Of a stretch of 64,000 bases of DNA, positions 11,201 to 22,129 are shown one piece after another. The notes under the pieces are model-generated. The model was not told the DNA's origin and did no database searches. It saw nothing but the letters and a program-made list of their open reading frames with translations. This stretch comes from Lucifuga dentata (lineage: Eukaryota > Chordata > Actinopteri > Ophidiiformes > Bythitidae). A program made the position numbers and the translations under genes. Each line of letters starts with the position of its first letter. Positions within the stretch are counted from its first letter, which is position 1. The stretch lies in assembly GCA_014773175.1 (NCBI GenBank), contig VXCM01000132.1, forward strand, positions 62,001-126,000, written 5' to 3'.

Positions 11201-13304
11201 TAGCCTATCACGCAGGATACAATTTAAATTAAAAAATGCAATTTTCACCTTGAAATGAACAAATGATTACAATTTCTATACAAATTAAGGCATCCAGGCT
11301 GTGCCTCAGTACTGCGCCAAGGCCATGAAACCTGACATAATTACCATGAAATACATTTTCAAATATTTGTATTTTGTCCATCGCTTTAAAACATGCCACT
11401 CTGCCTTCAGTGGGTTTGTGATCTCACCTTCTGGGGGAAATACATAAAAAAGAGAGAAAATCATCAGAGATGAAAAGCTCTTCAACAGGAGAGATAAAAA
11501 TGTGGAAAAAAAACAACCTCCCATACACACAGTAAATCAGCGCAGCTCAGCACAGCAGCCCCCGGAGCTATCTCTAAAAGCCAAATTACTGCTCCTTATC
11601 TAAGGAATCATATCTACTAGTTATCTTCTCCTGAGATAGGCTCCTCTCTTACTCTCCTTCTCCCTCTTTCCCCCAGCTCTGTGCTCATCGTCACAAATGC
11701 TATTTATTTGTGATTACAGACACCCTTTGAATAAAAGATTTTTATGTTTGAGATCCAAAGTTTCGGCAGATTCTGAACTCTTCAGATTCTTTAGAGAGGA
11801 GAGTATTGAAGGCAGAACACCTTATTCGGGCTAGGTTGCTGGGGGTGGTCTGCTGCAAAGAGAAGGATGAAAGTGTAGCCGATGGGAAATACAAGACAAG
11901 ACCTCAAACTTTATATCACATATGCTTTAAGAGGGAATTCATACTGAGATGAGGCGTCGAATTGGCTTTAAATGCAGAACCTTATGTTTGAAACACATGG
12001 AGACGTGAAGTTCTGGCATGTATTTGGAAGAAAACTGCCAAAAGCTGCAAAGTTTTGGCTTGAAGTTTGGGGGAAAATATAACAATATATATAATTTTGC
12101 TAATAAATTTATAGAGTTGTAAGGTGTAAGTCCAAAGTAGATACATAAAACAAACATGGTATGTCCTTGAATACCTTGAATAAGTACTTGAATAAATGGT
12201 CACAAATTTACTATAAAAATATTCAAATTAATAATCACTGCATTAGTTTATGTCCACATCAGTCTGAAGACCTTTCAAACTGTGAGGACCTATAATCCTA
12301 TTAAACTTCTTCACAAAAACAGTGATCATCTAGTTTCAAATTTTGCATTTAAACAAAATTTCTAAAGCTTTGAAACAATACAGAATAGAAGAGATAACTA
12401 CTGTTAAGAAAATACTTGATTCAAAAGCTATTTCATTTGCAAACTACTGAAATAATCTCAACCCACTGACAGATTCTTTAGCTAGTTTGATGAAAGTATG
12501 TTTTTAAGACTCCATACTATATCAGATGACTTGTTAAGATAAATCTTTTTAAGTGGCTTCTTTCTCCTTCCACTTCTTACCTTCTCTCTCTGTCCTTCCA
12601 TCTGTTGAAGTCCCTCAGCCAAAGAGGTGCACATCAGATTTCAATAGTTGACCTCTTAATGCTGAGGTCAGTGCTGCACCGGCAGCGATTTCACACTCAA
12701 GATGAAAGGGAAATGAACACTGAGGATTCTGGGGGTGACATGGGGCTCTGACCACGCCAGCCATTGCCACTCTAACCGCTTCACTGCACCAGGCTTGGAC
12801 CTGAGATGAGCCAAGGAGGAGGGACTAAGATTGAGGCTTGCCACCTGTATAACAATATCATCAACCTAAGACAGATATGAACTGATTACTTTGCTATGAT
12901 GATGACAATATGATTAAAAAATATATATTGATTCCTGATGCAGCACATGAAACATAGAAGCCAACAGAGGCAGACATGTTAGGAGAGTCTCTCACAGTTT
13001 GATTTTTTTTTTTTTTTCCCACAAATGAGGATGGCCCATTGTAAATGTCTCCTGATGCTTAGCATCAGACTGTCAGGCTTGCCCATTTACATCCCCTTCT
13101 TGTGCATTTCTTAGAGACCATTATTGAATGAACAGTGAGACAAGGCAGCAGTGAATGGACAGTTTGGTTCACACCGCCGCCAGGCTTGAGCTTCTCAGGG
13201 TAATGTAGCGCTTAAGTACCTGTCAGCTTTATAAAGGAGGGAGTAGACTGTGTAAATGTGTGTGTAAATAGAGTGTCAGATCAGGACCCCAGGGAGCAGA
13301 GGTA
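8236..13304. other. intergenic, no gene recognised
   Basis: Intergenic DNA downstream of pax7. It holds a poly(A)/N run (8512-8540), a short (CA)n around 10845-10870, a (GACACA)3 run near 10556 and otherwise unique-looking AT-rich sequence. Moderately GC-rich unique stretches at 9.6-10.2 kb and 12.6-12.84 kb could be regulatory. No exon with convincing splice sites and protein similarity was found on either strand. Confidence 0.7.
8512..8540. repeat. poly(A) run interrupted by N
   Basis: Homopolymer A with a single N at 8532; a probable homopolymer-length gap in the assembly. Confidence 0.9.
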
Positions 13305-13322
13305 GTGTGTGTGTGTGTGTGN

Positions 13323-13378
<56 letters not shown>
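13305..13378. repeat. (GT)n microsatellite with N
   Basis: About 36 GT units with an N at 13322. The length is unreliable because the array spans a join. Confidence 0.95.
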
Positions 13379-13379
<1 letters not shown>

Positions 13380-13475
13380 TGTCTGTATGCATGCAAGTGT
13401 CACAATAATGATCATTTAACCCTCCTCAGCATTCCCCTGGGCAACACGTTCCCCTATCGCCTTCTCAGTGCTCCA

Positions 13476-13478
<3 letters not shown>

Positions 13479-13519
<41 letters not shown>
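13479..13519. repeat. (CT)n microsatellite
   Basis: About 20 CT units, 100 bases from the preceding (GT)n array. Confidence 0.95.
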
Positions 13520-13523
<4 letters not shown>

Positions 13524-14000
13524 GCTCCTCACGGCTGGGCACAGTTGGAGAACAGCTCCTTATTCATTCATGAGAGAAGCACCGGATAAATAAAAAGGTT
13601 CATTACTGTGCTAAAGTGTTACTAATGACATGTACCTGCCACCGAAGCACCTCTGAAAATCTAATGTGACACACTAGAATGGAAAATCTATTCTGCCGCA
13701 CATAGGCCTCCAATGGTGCTAACACATACTCTATGGAAATTTCTCTCTGCTTGCCCTCCAATTGTGTCTCTCTAAAACCAATATTTACAATCCCATAGCC
13801 ATTATGTCCTACTACGCCCTCTGCGCCTGCTGTTGCGACCTCCATATTAGCTGAAAATTGGACTTTGCAAACTTAGCAGGGGAGTGGAGTCTCTTCTCAT
13901 AGATGAGAGGGGGCAGCACCAGGGGAGTCAGCATGGGGTGCATGGTGCCTCTTAACTCCCCCTTCTACCTCAACCCTAAACTGATAGCCCCCACCAAATA

Positions 14001-14001
<1 letters not shown>

Positions 14002-14033
<32 letters not shown>
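14002..14033. repeat. poly(A) run
   Basis: 32 consecutive A. The sequence before it (CCCTAAACTGATAGCCCCC) gave no recognisable SINE or LINE, so its origin is unclear. Confidence 0.9.
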
Positions 14034-14037
<4 letters not shown>

Positions 14038-14588
14038 GTGTTACATTCTATCATTCAGTCTTTCATACACAGGTACATATAAAAACATTAGCTGACTAAT
14101 TAGAAAGACACCTTATATCTAAATTGCATTTACAATATCTATGATTTTCAAAATTATTTTACAATTAATACATTTCATATATTTTTATTTGGATTTTGTT
14201 GCAAGTCTAAAAAATGAAGTTGTAATATGGACATAACATGTGAGCGCCTGTTAAAAACAAGTTAATGAATGGAAAGAGGAGGCTATTAAAATATTCTACT
14301 CAAACAGAGGAAAGGTCTGATAACTTTGATGACGTAATTTTTCACAATGCAATTTGCAATGCAATTTCTCTCTGAAACACAGAGGGAGGGCTGCGTCTAC
14401 GTGTTCTAATTAGCATAGGATGTTAATGACTTCGCTTTCTGAGCAGCCAACAGCAAATTTTCTGGAAATCAGTGTTAATTTAGGCAGGGAATTTTACTTT
14501 TACTAATCTTTAGGTAATCCACAATTCTCTATTCATTGGTTCAGTAAAAATTTAGGCTGCAGCTGCAGTTCACTGAACAGAAAGAAAT

Positions 14589-14589
14589 T

Positions 14590-14637
<48 letters not shown>

Positions 14638-14651
14638 TAATCACTCAGANT

Positions 14652-14699
<48 letters not shown>

Positions 14700-14711
14700 T
14701 AATCACTCAGA
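14589..14711. repeat. (CA)n microsatellite duplicated around a single N
   Basis: Two 61-bp copies of TCACACACACGCGCGCACAC followed by (CA)n and AAATAATCACTCAGA flank the N at 14650. Read as one (CA)n array duplicated by a failed overlap join. Confidence 0.85.
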
Positions 14712-15220
14712 CATACACTTTTTTTGACAAGTCTTGAACGCATCCAAAGATTACCTGAGTCTTTCTGATGGTCTTCTATTGGTCACTAGATACTGGACCA
14801 AAATAATAAAAAAAACTCCCAACTTCTGTAACTGTGTCAATTTTTCCACACAGGAAGATATTAAGTTCTCAAAGAAAAGCTTTGAGACACTCAGCAGTTA
14901 TAGTAAACTAAAATCCAGACTTAAAACCTTTACTACTCTGTGGGCAATGTCACAGATGCTGTTATGTACATCAAGTCAATCTTGTTCAACTAATGCACAC
15001 TCTGAATCATTGAATGAGCCAGATCAAAAGTTATTGAAAAATATTTTTTTTGACTGACATGGTTTCATTTTGAAAAGGTAAATAAAGATAAACTGTGAGG
15101 CTTTAACGTCACTGTAGGTTTCACCTTTGTTGAAACTTTGTAGTTGCATCAGTGACTTTGGTTGTTAGCAACTGAGTCTCATGACAATATTATGATGGCA
15201 GTCAAAAATGGCAGTTGTGT

Positions 15221-15376
15221 GTGTCCTGATGGCCTAATGGTCTAAGATACATATATGTAACTGCAACATCCCCTGTTCCATTCTGGTTAGGGGCATTTGT
15301 TGCATGTCTTCCACCCCTTTCTCCCCATGTTTACTCTCATAATTGCTAGCGTCAGCCATCTAAATAAAGGCATAAT
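15221..15376 (+). mobile_element. tRNA-derived SINE (teleost)
   Basis: Starts with an A-box-like TGGCCTAATGGTCTAAGA and a B-box-like TGTTCCATTCTGG at tRNA spacing. It continues with GGGGCATTTGTTGCATGTC and CCACCCCTTTCTCCCC, and ends CATCTAAATAAAGGCATAA. This order (tRNA head, GGGGCCTTTGTTGCATGTC body, AATAAAGGCATAAA tail) is the layout of a very common fish tRNA-SINE. The promoter boxes carry substitutions, so this copy is unlikely to be transcribed by Pol III. Confidence 0.75.
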
Positions 15377-16379
15377 TTCAGAAGATATCTTAAAAGAAAA
15401 AACTTTTAAAACATAATTATGGTAATATATATATACATATATATAGATTGAGACCAACTGCAGAAACAAAAATTTCCACTTACAAATTCACTGAGTAACA
15501 GTCTGATACAATAACAGACCAAAACAATGACAAGAAATTGTAGAATTCATCTCTATCATGTTACATAGCAAAAATATATCCTTTTAAAGTTAGCCTACAG
15601 GTGACTATTTCTGAGGATTTCCAAAGTAGTGGCGATGGGTCTTCCAAAAATGAAATGGGTCATGGATCTGATCACTTTATGTCATGATAAATCTTCATAT
15701 TGGTGAAGCAGTGAGTGGAGTTGTTCTATCACAGACCTTGTGGCAGCCACAGTAATTATCTCTCCTCCCAATACTTCCCTGGGGTCCTATAAACCACATT
15801 AGCCACTCTAGCCAGGCAGTTCATTTAGACATATATGAGAGGCCTCCCCTGCACATCAGCCAACCAATCTGTCGAAGCAGCTATGTCTTGGATTTCACAC
15901 AGCTGTAGATATCCAAATATGATGATTTCATTATGATGTGACCATATTGCATGGAATCTTAGAATTTTGTTGATGCTGTAGTTGTTGTTTTTGCTTTAAT
16001 TTTGTCCCATTTTAGGCACAAATTAAAAAAAAAAAAAAANTTAAAAAAAAAAAAAAAAATTCAAAATGGGTTTGCCAGTTTTCATATCAAATTAGGACTT
16101 GAGTGAGCGTGCACTTGTTTCACTTTGTCACTCTGAAAAACCAGCTTGGCTTCTTATTTGGTAACCAGGCAGTGATTGACTTTCCCTCCAGCAGATGAAG
16201 GAAGAGCTTAAACCTGTTACTGTCAGCTTCTCACCTGGATCATAACCACTCCTGCTCAGAGCATGCAAACCAATATCCTCCTATTCTCTGCTCAGCAGCC
16301 CAGGATTCACAGCAGTAGCTTTTCACAAAGACCAGGGCAGAGCGCTCTCCGTGTTATCTTATTGAGTTACCTGTAGCTA

Positions 16380-16590
16380 AGCTCTGAGCGAGCACACACA
16401 ATGGCAGCCAGTTAATGACAGCACAGGGCCTAACCCCTTGTCCCTGGCCTTTCCCTGAGCCTCATTTCCGCACGGCGGCTGCCATTTCACAGCTGTTAGC
16501 CACAGACTCTCTTTGTCATGATTAAGGACAAATTAATAGATGCCTCCTGGTAATCAGCTTTCATTAGGGCTGTCAAACCGTCAGTGGTGT
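16380..16590. promoter_or_regulatory. candidate conserved noncoding element
   Basis: Unique, non-repetitive sequence with homeodomain-type cores (AGTTAATGACAG, CAAATTAATAGATG, GGTAATCAGC, TTTCATTAGGG) packed into about 200 bases, with moderate GC in between. It sits in the gene-poor interval next to pax7, where long-range enhancers of developmental genes are usual. This is pattern inference only; cross-species alignment would decide. Confidence 0.3.
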
Positions 16591-17132
16591 TCACTCAGTG
16601 CACTGGACACAGGATGATCACCTCCCAGTTGAGAGACACTGCAGCTGGCTGTGTGTGGCTGTGGTGCTGCCTCTTAGCTGCTGTATTTGTGTGCTTGGTG
16701 TGGCTGAAGTGTGGGTAACCAGTGCATTAGCACGCTCCTTCGTGGCACAAGTGCTTGTAGTTGGTGCATTAACAGTGCTCCGTGTGGAGCTGCAAGATGG
16801 AGGTCATCGTGGGAATGACATAAAGAGTAGTCTTTCTGCTGGGTGTAATTGGCCCCAGCATGCTGAAAATGGACTGTGAAATGTAAGGGAGGTCAAATAA
16901 TTGATTTTTCCCCCGAATGCAGAATCCAGGGCAGGGCTGTTTAGTAAGTAATTTACAAGAGCAGTTCAGCTCAGGCTGACTGGCATAGCTGTTGAAAGTT
17001 CCCAGGGGCACGAAAAGAGATAACACACACCTGAGACCCTGGAGCAGATGGACAGCAGCCACTGTGCTACTGAGAGGGAAGAGAGGATTCACAGGAAACT
17101 TACTTCCATACATCCACGTATGCAGGAGGTGC

Positions 17133-17216
17133 ACACACAGACACACACACATGCATGCACACGCACATACGCACACACAGAGGATGATGGACACAAGGTA
17201 TTGTAAATAGAAATAG

Positions 17217-17275
<59 letters not shown>

Positions 17276-17297
17276 CTCTCTCTCTCTTTCTCTCTTT
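17133..17297. repeat. (CA)-rich and (CT)n microsatellites
   Basis: A degenerate (CA)n stretch followed by about 25 CT units and interrupted CT. The tract ends TTTGCAGG, which mimics a splice acceptor but leads into no coding frame. Confidence 0.9.
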
Positions 17298-17406
17298 GCA
17301 GGAATCCAAGAATTGATGAAATAAACTCATCAGAGTTCCTACAAGTTTGACATTGTATGAGAGAGCTGAAGTCATTTCAGTATGTAGATTTCAGACTTAA
17401 ACCCAT

Positions 17407-17533
17407 AACCCATATCCGCGTTGAGTAGTGCATGACCACCCCCACCTGCTGGAGAGAGAAGGCTGGGGTNAACCCATATCCGCGTTGAGTAGTGCATGAC
17501 CACCCCCACCTGCTGGAGAGAGAAGGCTGGGGT
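17407..17533. repeat. 63-bp direct duplication around a single N (assembly artefact)
   Basis: Two identical copies starting AACCCATATCCGCGTTGAG and ending AAGGCTGGGGT lie either side of the N at 17470. Same signature as the other single-N joins. Confidence 0.85.
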
Positions 17534-17979
17534 GTGCATGACGGGATAGGGACGTCTGCTAGACAGGATATAGTTGGGTCCTCAAACCCAAACAATAGCA
17601 ATAGGGAACCCAAACAATAGCCTTATGTCAGGTAGTGTAATCTACCAACAAAATGGCATTTTATTTGCTGTGTCAAAATTGGGCTGAAATGCACGTGTGA
17701 GCTGTTTGAGAGGAGCCCATCTACATGGAAAAAATTGGTTTCATCTTCAGTTTGAAGAATTTCATGTTAAATAAAGAGATGAGTGCTGATTGTCCAAGTG
17801 CATGATCACTATCATTTGAATCTATAATTTGAATCTACACAATCATTAGATATTGTTGAATTGCATCAAAAAGTCATGATTGTACATTTGTATGGTGCAC
17901 AGTCAGTGTTGTTCTATTCTCTTGAGCATCTTGGTAAATTGCGCCAAAGAATTTTCAAGATCAATTCTAGGATCAAAAA

Positions 17980-18235
17980 CAATGCACACAAATCCCATTT
18001 CTTCAACCCATATTGTGATGGAGAGGGCCCCTGTGTTTGCATGAAGGTAATTACAGTGGGATTTGATGTTGCGGTGTGCCCAGAATTCTCCAGCTTTAGA
18101 TCAGGCTCAGAGTGCTCCACCCCATTAATACTCCATATGGGGAACCCAGCTGTGATCAGAATTGGAAGAGCGGGAGGGGAAATCGATTTCATTTGCAGGA
18201 TTATTGATGTAACCGAGATGCTGTTTGTATGAAAC
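17980..18235. promoter_or_regulatory. candidate conserved noncoding element
   Basis: A non-repetitive block of moderate GC in AT-rich surroundings, with low stop-codon density on both strands (open from about 17914 to 18232 in each direction). The translated products look like no protein family I know. Elements such as GGTAATTACAGTGGGATT, CTCCATATGGGGA and AATCGATTTCATTTGCAG are the sort of cores found in developmental enhancers. Offered as a candidate only. Confidence 0.3.
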
Positions 18236-19430
18236 ATAAAGTCTCATTTCAGAGGTTATGGATAAAACTGGATTGAGAGCTGGCTGTTTGTTTTATTCAA
18301 TGAAACATTACAGAAACAGAGAAGTCAATATACACATGGGTGTACAGTCTTCACCTGCATTGCACCACATTAACGCTTTGGAAAGTTTTCATGTTTTTCT
18401 TTGTTCTTTTCAGATCTACCTGCTTACACTAACACATACCACTCTATGCAACATATGCCATAAAATGTAAAGGAATCTGTGTATTGAATCTCAAGAAAAT
18501 TGGGGGAGAGGGGGATTGTTGCATGCTAAATTTTGAAAAGAAAATGTATAGAGAAATTAAAAACATGAAAGTGGTTTATTGCATTACAGGAGGTAAAAAA
18601 GGTTTAAAAGAGTGAGGATGCTGGCAATGAGAACTGACCTGGCATTTGGCATCTTTCCCCCTCTGACAAATTTTCTCCTCCACCTGTTCCCTGAATTTTT
18701 TTAGGAGGCTTTATAAGTCAGGCTGATGTGCTGGCGAGGTGATCACCATACATTAAAAACAGTATCAAACTTTCCCAGGGTTCGCATGGCCTAACAGCTG
18801 GATCTTTCAACTCCCTCCATCCTTCTCTCCAACTATTCCTGCTGCTTTTCTTCCTTCTCTGTGCCCAGTGCCAAACCATTAGAGTTTCCCACACATATGA
18901 GACAGCAGTTGGAGTGATGGCAGGCCTGATGGGAAAGTTTTTTCTTTTTTTATTTCTGGGATCAGAGTATTCCTCTGATGATAGCATTTGGGTGAAGACA
19001 AGGTAATGTTTGTAAATGTTTCCTCAATATGTTAATTGCATTTTATATAGAGACAATGAAATTCTGTTCCTCATAATGTGAAGATTCCTAATCATGTCTA
19101 CTGTAGCATAACCACATGTGCGATGAGATATATTAAAGTTCACAGAAAGTTTCTCCATCAAAGAGGTTACCAGTGTGGTTGTTCTTTGATGAAGGCATTT
19201 GCAGGCGGTCTTTTCTGCCTTACTGTCCTTGTTCGTAGCAGATGTTCTGAGTGTTCTGGTGTCAGTGATGGGCAGTGTAAAAGCAGGCCTACACATGTTC
19301 ATGTCACCATATCACTACAATGGGAGGAGGAAGTTATGTCATCAGGCCAGCTGGCTTGCATATATGGTGCACCACTGTGTGAAAAATGTTCGAGCAGAGG
19401 TGGAGCCAGCACTCTAATTTGGCTGGATTG

Positions 19431-19432
<2 letters not shown>

Positions 19433-19462
<30 letters not shown>
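19433..19462. repeat. poly(T) run
   Basis: 30 consecutive T on the + strand. Confidence 0.9.
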
Positions 19463-19464
<2 letters not shown>

Positions 19465-20050
19465 CTTTGGGTTTAGGGTGCAGATACACTGTAAAAAATA
19501 AAAATAAAAAAATAGGAATTTAAAAAGTAATCAAGCTTATTAAACTCTTTTTCAGATAATTGTTCTTGATTTGTCCTTGTGAGGTATTCAGTTTACTACA
19601 CAGCTAAAACTGACTTTAAACAAGATGGTCAAAATGGATTGAATTGTTGGTCCACCAATATCCCAAACACCATTATTAGAAACAAAGATGGTTTTGTTTA
19701 TGTCAAGAAACAGTGCCATCATAAAATGTCACAAGTCATTTTGCCTAAAATTGAGTCCAAAAAAGTCTAATAAAAGCTGCCACTGCAGTAAGATTATTCC
19801 AAATTGTTTTTAATATGAACCACCTTGTTTCAGCAATTAAATGACTGACTGTCAGTGTGTTGAATCAAAACAGAATAAGTCAGATTGCTGCACTAGAATC
19901 AAGAAAAAGCCACTTGATTCTTGGAGCAATCTTGGTTTAACATATTGACACTCATTTGATTGTCAATTTGATCCACTTTAATGAAGTTTGTCAGCCTAAA
20001 TAACACTAGGCATTGTTAGTTTACAAGCTTAATTCTAAAAGTTTTACATT

Positions 20051-20584
20051 TAAAGGAGCATACTTGTGATTTTGTATATTTGAGCCCAATGAATACAACC
20101 CACATACACATTATTTTACTGACAACCATTTCCCAAAATATAAAACAGTATTTTAGTTTTTGTATTATTTTACTAAATCCCCTATCAAAATCAAATGTTC
20201 AGCTGATACACCCACCTTAAAATTCAGTGGTTTGCCTGCAAACACTTACGCATGACTGTAGAAGGTACGGTCGGTATAATTTCTGGAATAAAAGCAGTTT
20301 TCTCCTGGGATTATACTCCCTGGTGGAGACATCCATTTTCTTCCATGTAGCTCTATGTTGGATCATTAAATTGGGTTACTTCACAACCTTTTTTAATAGA
20401 TGTTGTGTTTGCTGTGATGGATTTCTCAAACACTTTTCAAGTCTCTACAACTTTATTTAAATGTACTGGAATGAAGTGAAACCAGTGACAGTCTGGAAGA
20501 TAAGGAAAAAAAATTACTGCTCCAGTATTTTTTGGAAAATGGTTGGCAGTAATATAACGTATATACAGGCGGTATGCTCCTTTA
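20051..20584. mobile_element. non-autonomous DNA transposon, TIR family A copy 1
   Basis: Terminal inverted repeats TAAAGGAGCATAC at the left and GGTATGCTCCTTTA at the right. Inside it shares TACTGACAACCATTTCCCAAA, TGATACACCCACCTTAAAA, TACTCCCTGGTGGA and CAGTCTGGAAG with the copy at 56261-56915, in the same order and spacing. No transposase frame. No clear target duplication, so the superfamily is unassigned. Confidence 0.65.
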
Positions 20585-22092
20585 GACATTAACTCCTAAG
20601 AATGAGTTGAATTAGTTAATCAGTTCCTCTATAAAGCTGTACATACTTAAATATTATTCAACAGATTTGGAGAGATTTTTGGTAGATGTTTTACATGATA
20701 CTAGAAATTTTTACTTGATTACAGTTTTGTTTTTTTCTTATTGGAGGTATCGTACTGTACACAATAACCATGTATAGGATCGGTTTCACACATTCTTGTA
20801 TGTCACATACATTCATACACTTTTACATCCCCAAAAGCAAAAAATATACATGATCTCCCTGTCAGTTATCTCTGCACAGCTTGTTTTCAGTGATAATAGT
20901 TATGGGTTTAACAACTGAGAAATGGGTTTATTGCAGGTGATAAAGGAAATTACAGAATTCCATTATACACTGTTTGTATTTTGACAGGAAGAAAGCTGAG
21001 CCAAGTGAAAAAGAAAAGATGCCATTTTGAGCAGCCTGTCTGTGAGGGGCCACTGTTTTGATATGGCTGTGTGGTGTGAGAAGGGAAAGTGGGCCCCTGT
21101 CTGGGACAAAGGGCTGAACCTCTGTTATGGGGCTTAGGTCTCCATCTGTCCTAATAAAAAACACTTAAACCCCCTCTTGCTCTCCCAGTCTCTGGTCCTG
21201 GGAGCTACCTGCAGGCCCTCCACAGAGTACATTTAAAATGGTCTCCTCCCAGATCAATCTAGAGCATCGGCTTGGGGTAGCAGCACAGCATTCTGGGAAA
21301 AAGGCTGCAACAAGCTTGTCAAGGAGGCACAAAGGGTGTGGTGAGGGTCCCTGGAAAGACTGTTGCACTATAGTTACTTTCAAGTCTGAATACTTAATTT
21401 TCCAAGCTTTATTGAATTTGATATACATTTACTAACACATTTAATGTTCCCCGTTTGCCTTTTTCAACCCAGTTTTTTACAGCACTGTTCTTTGATGGTG
21501 TCTGTGGAAGCAGTTTGAAGTGGTTTCCTTTTGCCACTGTAATCCCTGTTTCTGTTTGAATGAGAGCAAATGTAATGAAAGACTTGTTCTTTTTGATGGT
21601 GTTAAACCAGAATAAAAAGTGGCATTTTTATTTGTTTTGCCTTGTGTGTGATTCTTGGTAATGCAGACAATCAACAGGGCAGAGGAGTTAAGTGCATTAT
21701 AAATTACTGAGAGGGAGCCACCTCGCTCTTGGAGCTCATCCTGATGCTGCTGCTGCCACTTTGGGTTATGTGAGGAGTAAAGTACTTTAGCAGAGACCGT
21801 GGAGCTGCTCCACAGCACTCCTTTGCATATCAAATAAACAGCAGGGCATGATGGCAATGCCAACCCAAACAGCTATGTTGCATGTACGCAGTGATGCACA
21901 TACACATGTCTGTAAAGATGCCATTGAAATCTGTTAAATATCCTCTAAGAAGCAGATCGTGATGACAGACACTGAGGTTGCAGAGTGTTTTGTTCTGAGG
22001 AGATGTTTCAGTGAGCTCTACCTTCAGGCTGTGATACTGAAACATGTTGATTGAAAGGAAGTCATTCCCAGAAATATAGTTAGGATTCAGAC

Positions 22093-22129
22093 AAAAAAAA
22101 AAAAAAAAAANAAAAAAAAAAAAAAAAAA
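22093..22129. repeat. poly(A) run with N
   Basis: Homopolymer A with an N at 22111. Confidence 0.9.

Larger units (their letters stand above)
15377..20050. other. intergenic, no gene recognised
   Basis: Contains a poly(A)/N run (16024-16059), (CA)-rich sequence (17130-17180), a long (CT)n array, the 17407-17533 assembly duplication, a poly(T) run, and two candidate conserved noncoding blocks listed separately. Open frames here are not supported by splice sites or protein similarity. Confidence 0.65.

Noticed and set aside
13305..13589. Frames rich in Cys-Val, Ser-Leu or Tyr-Ile repeats over microsatellites (also near 7512, 17089, 42342, 53172, 54380, 63394)
   Set aside because: They are translations of (GT)n, (TA)n and (CT)n arrays.
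21477..21863. 128-codon minus-strand frame
   Set aside because: No domain, no splice support, and the reverse strand is similarly open in places; more like conserved noncoding or chance.
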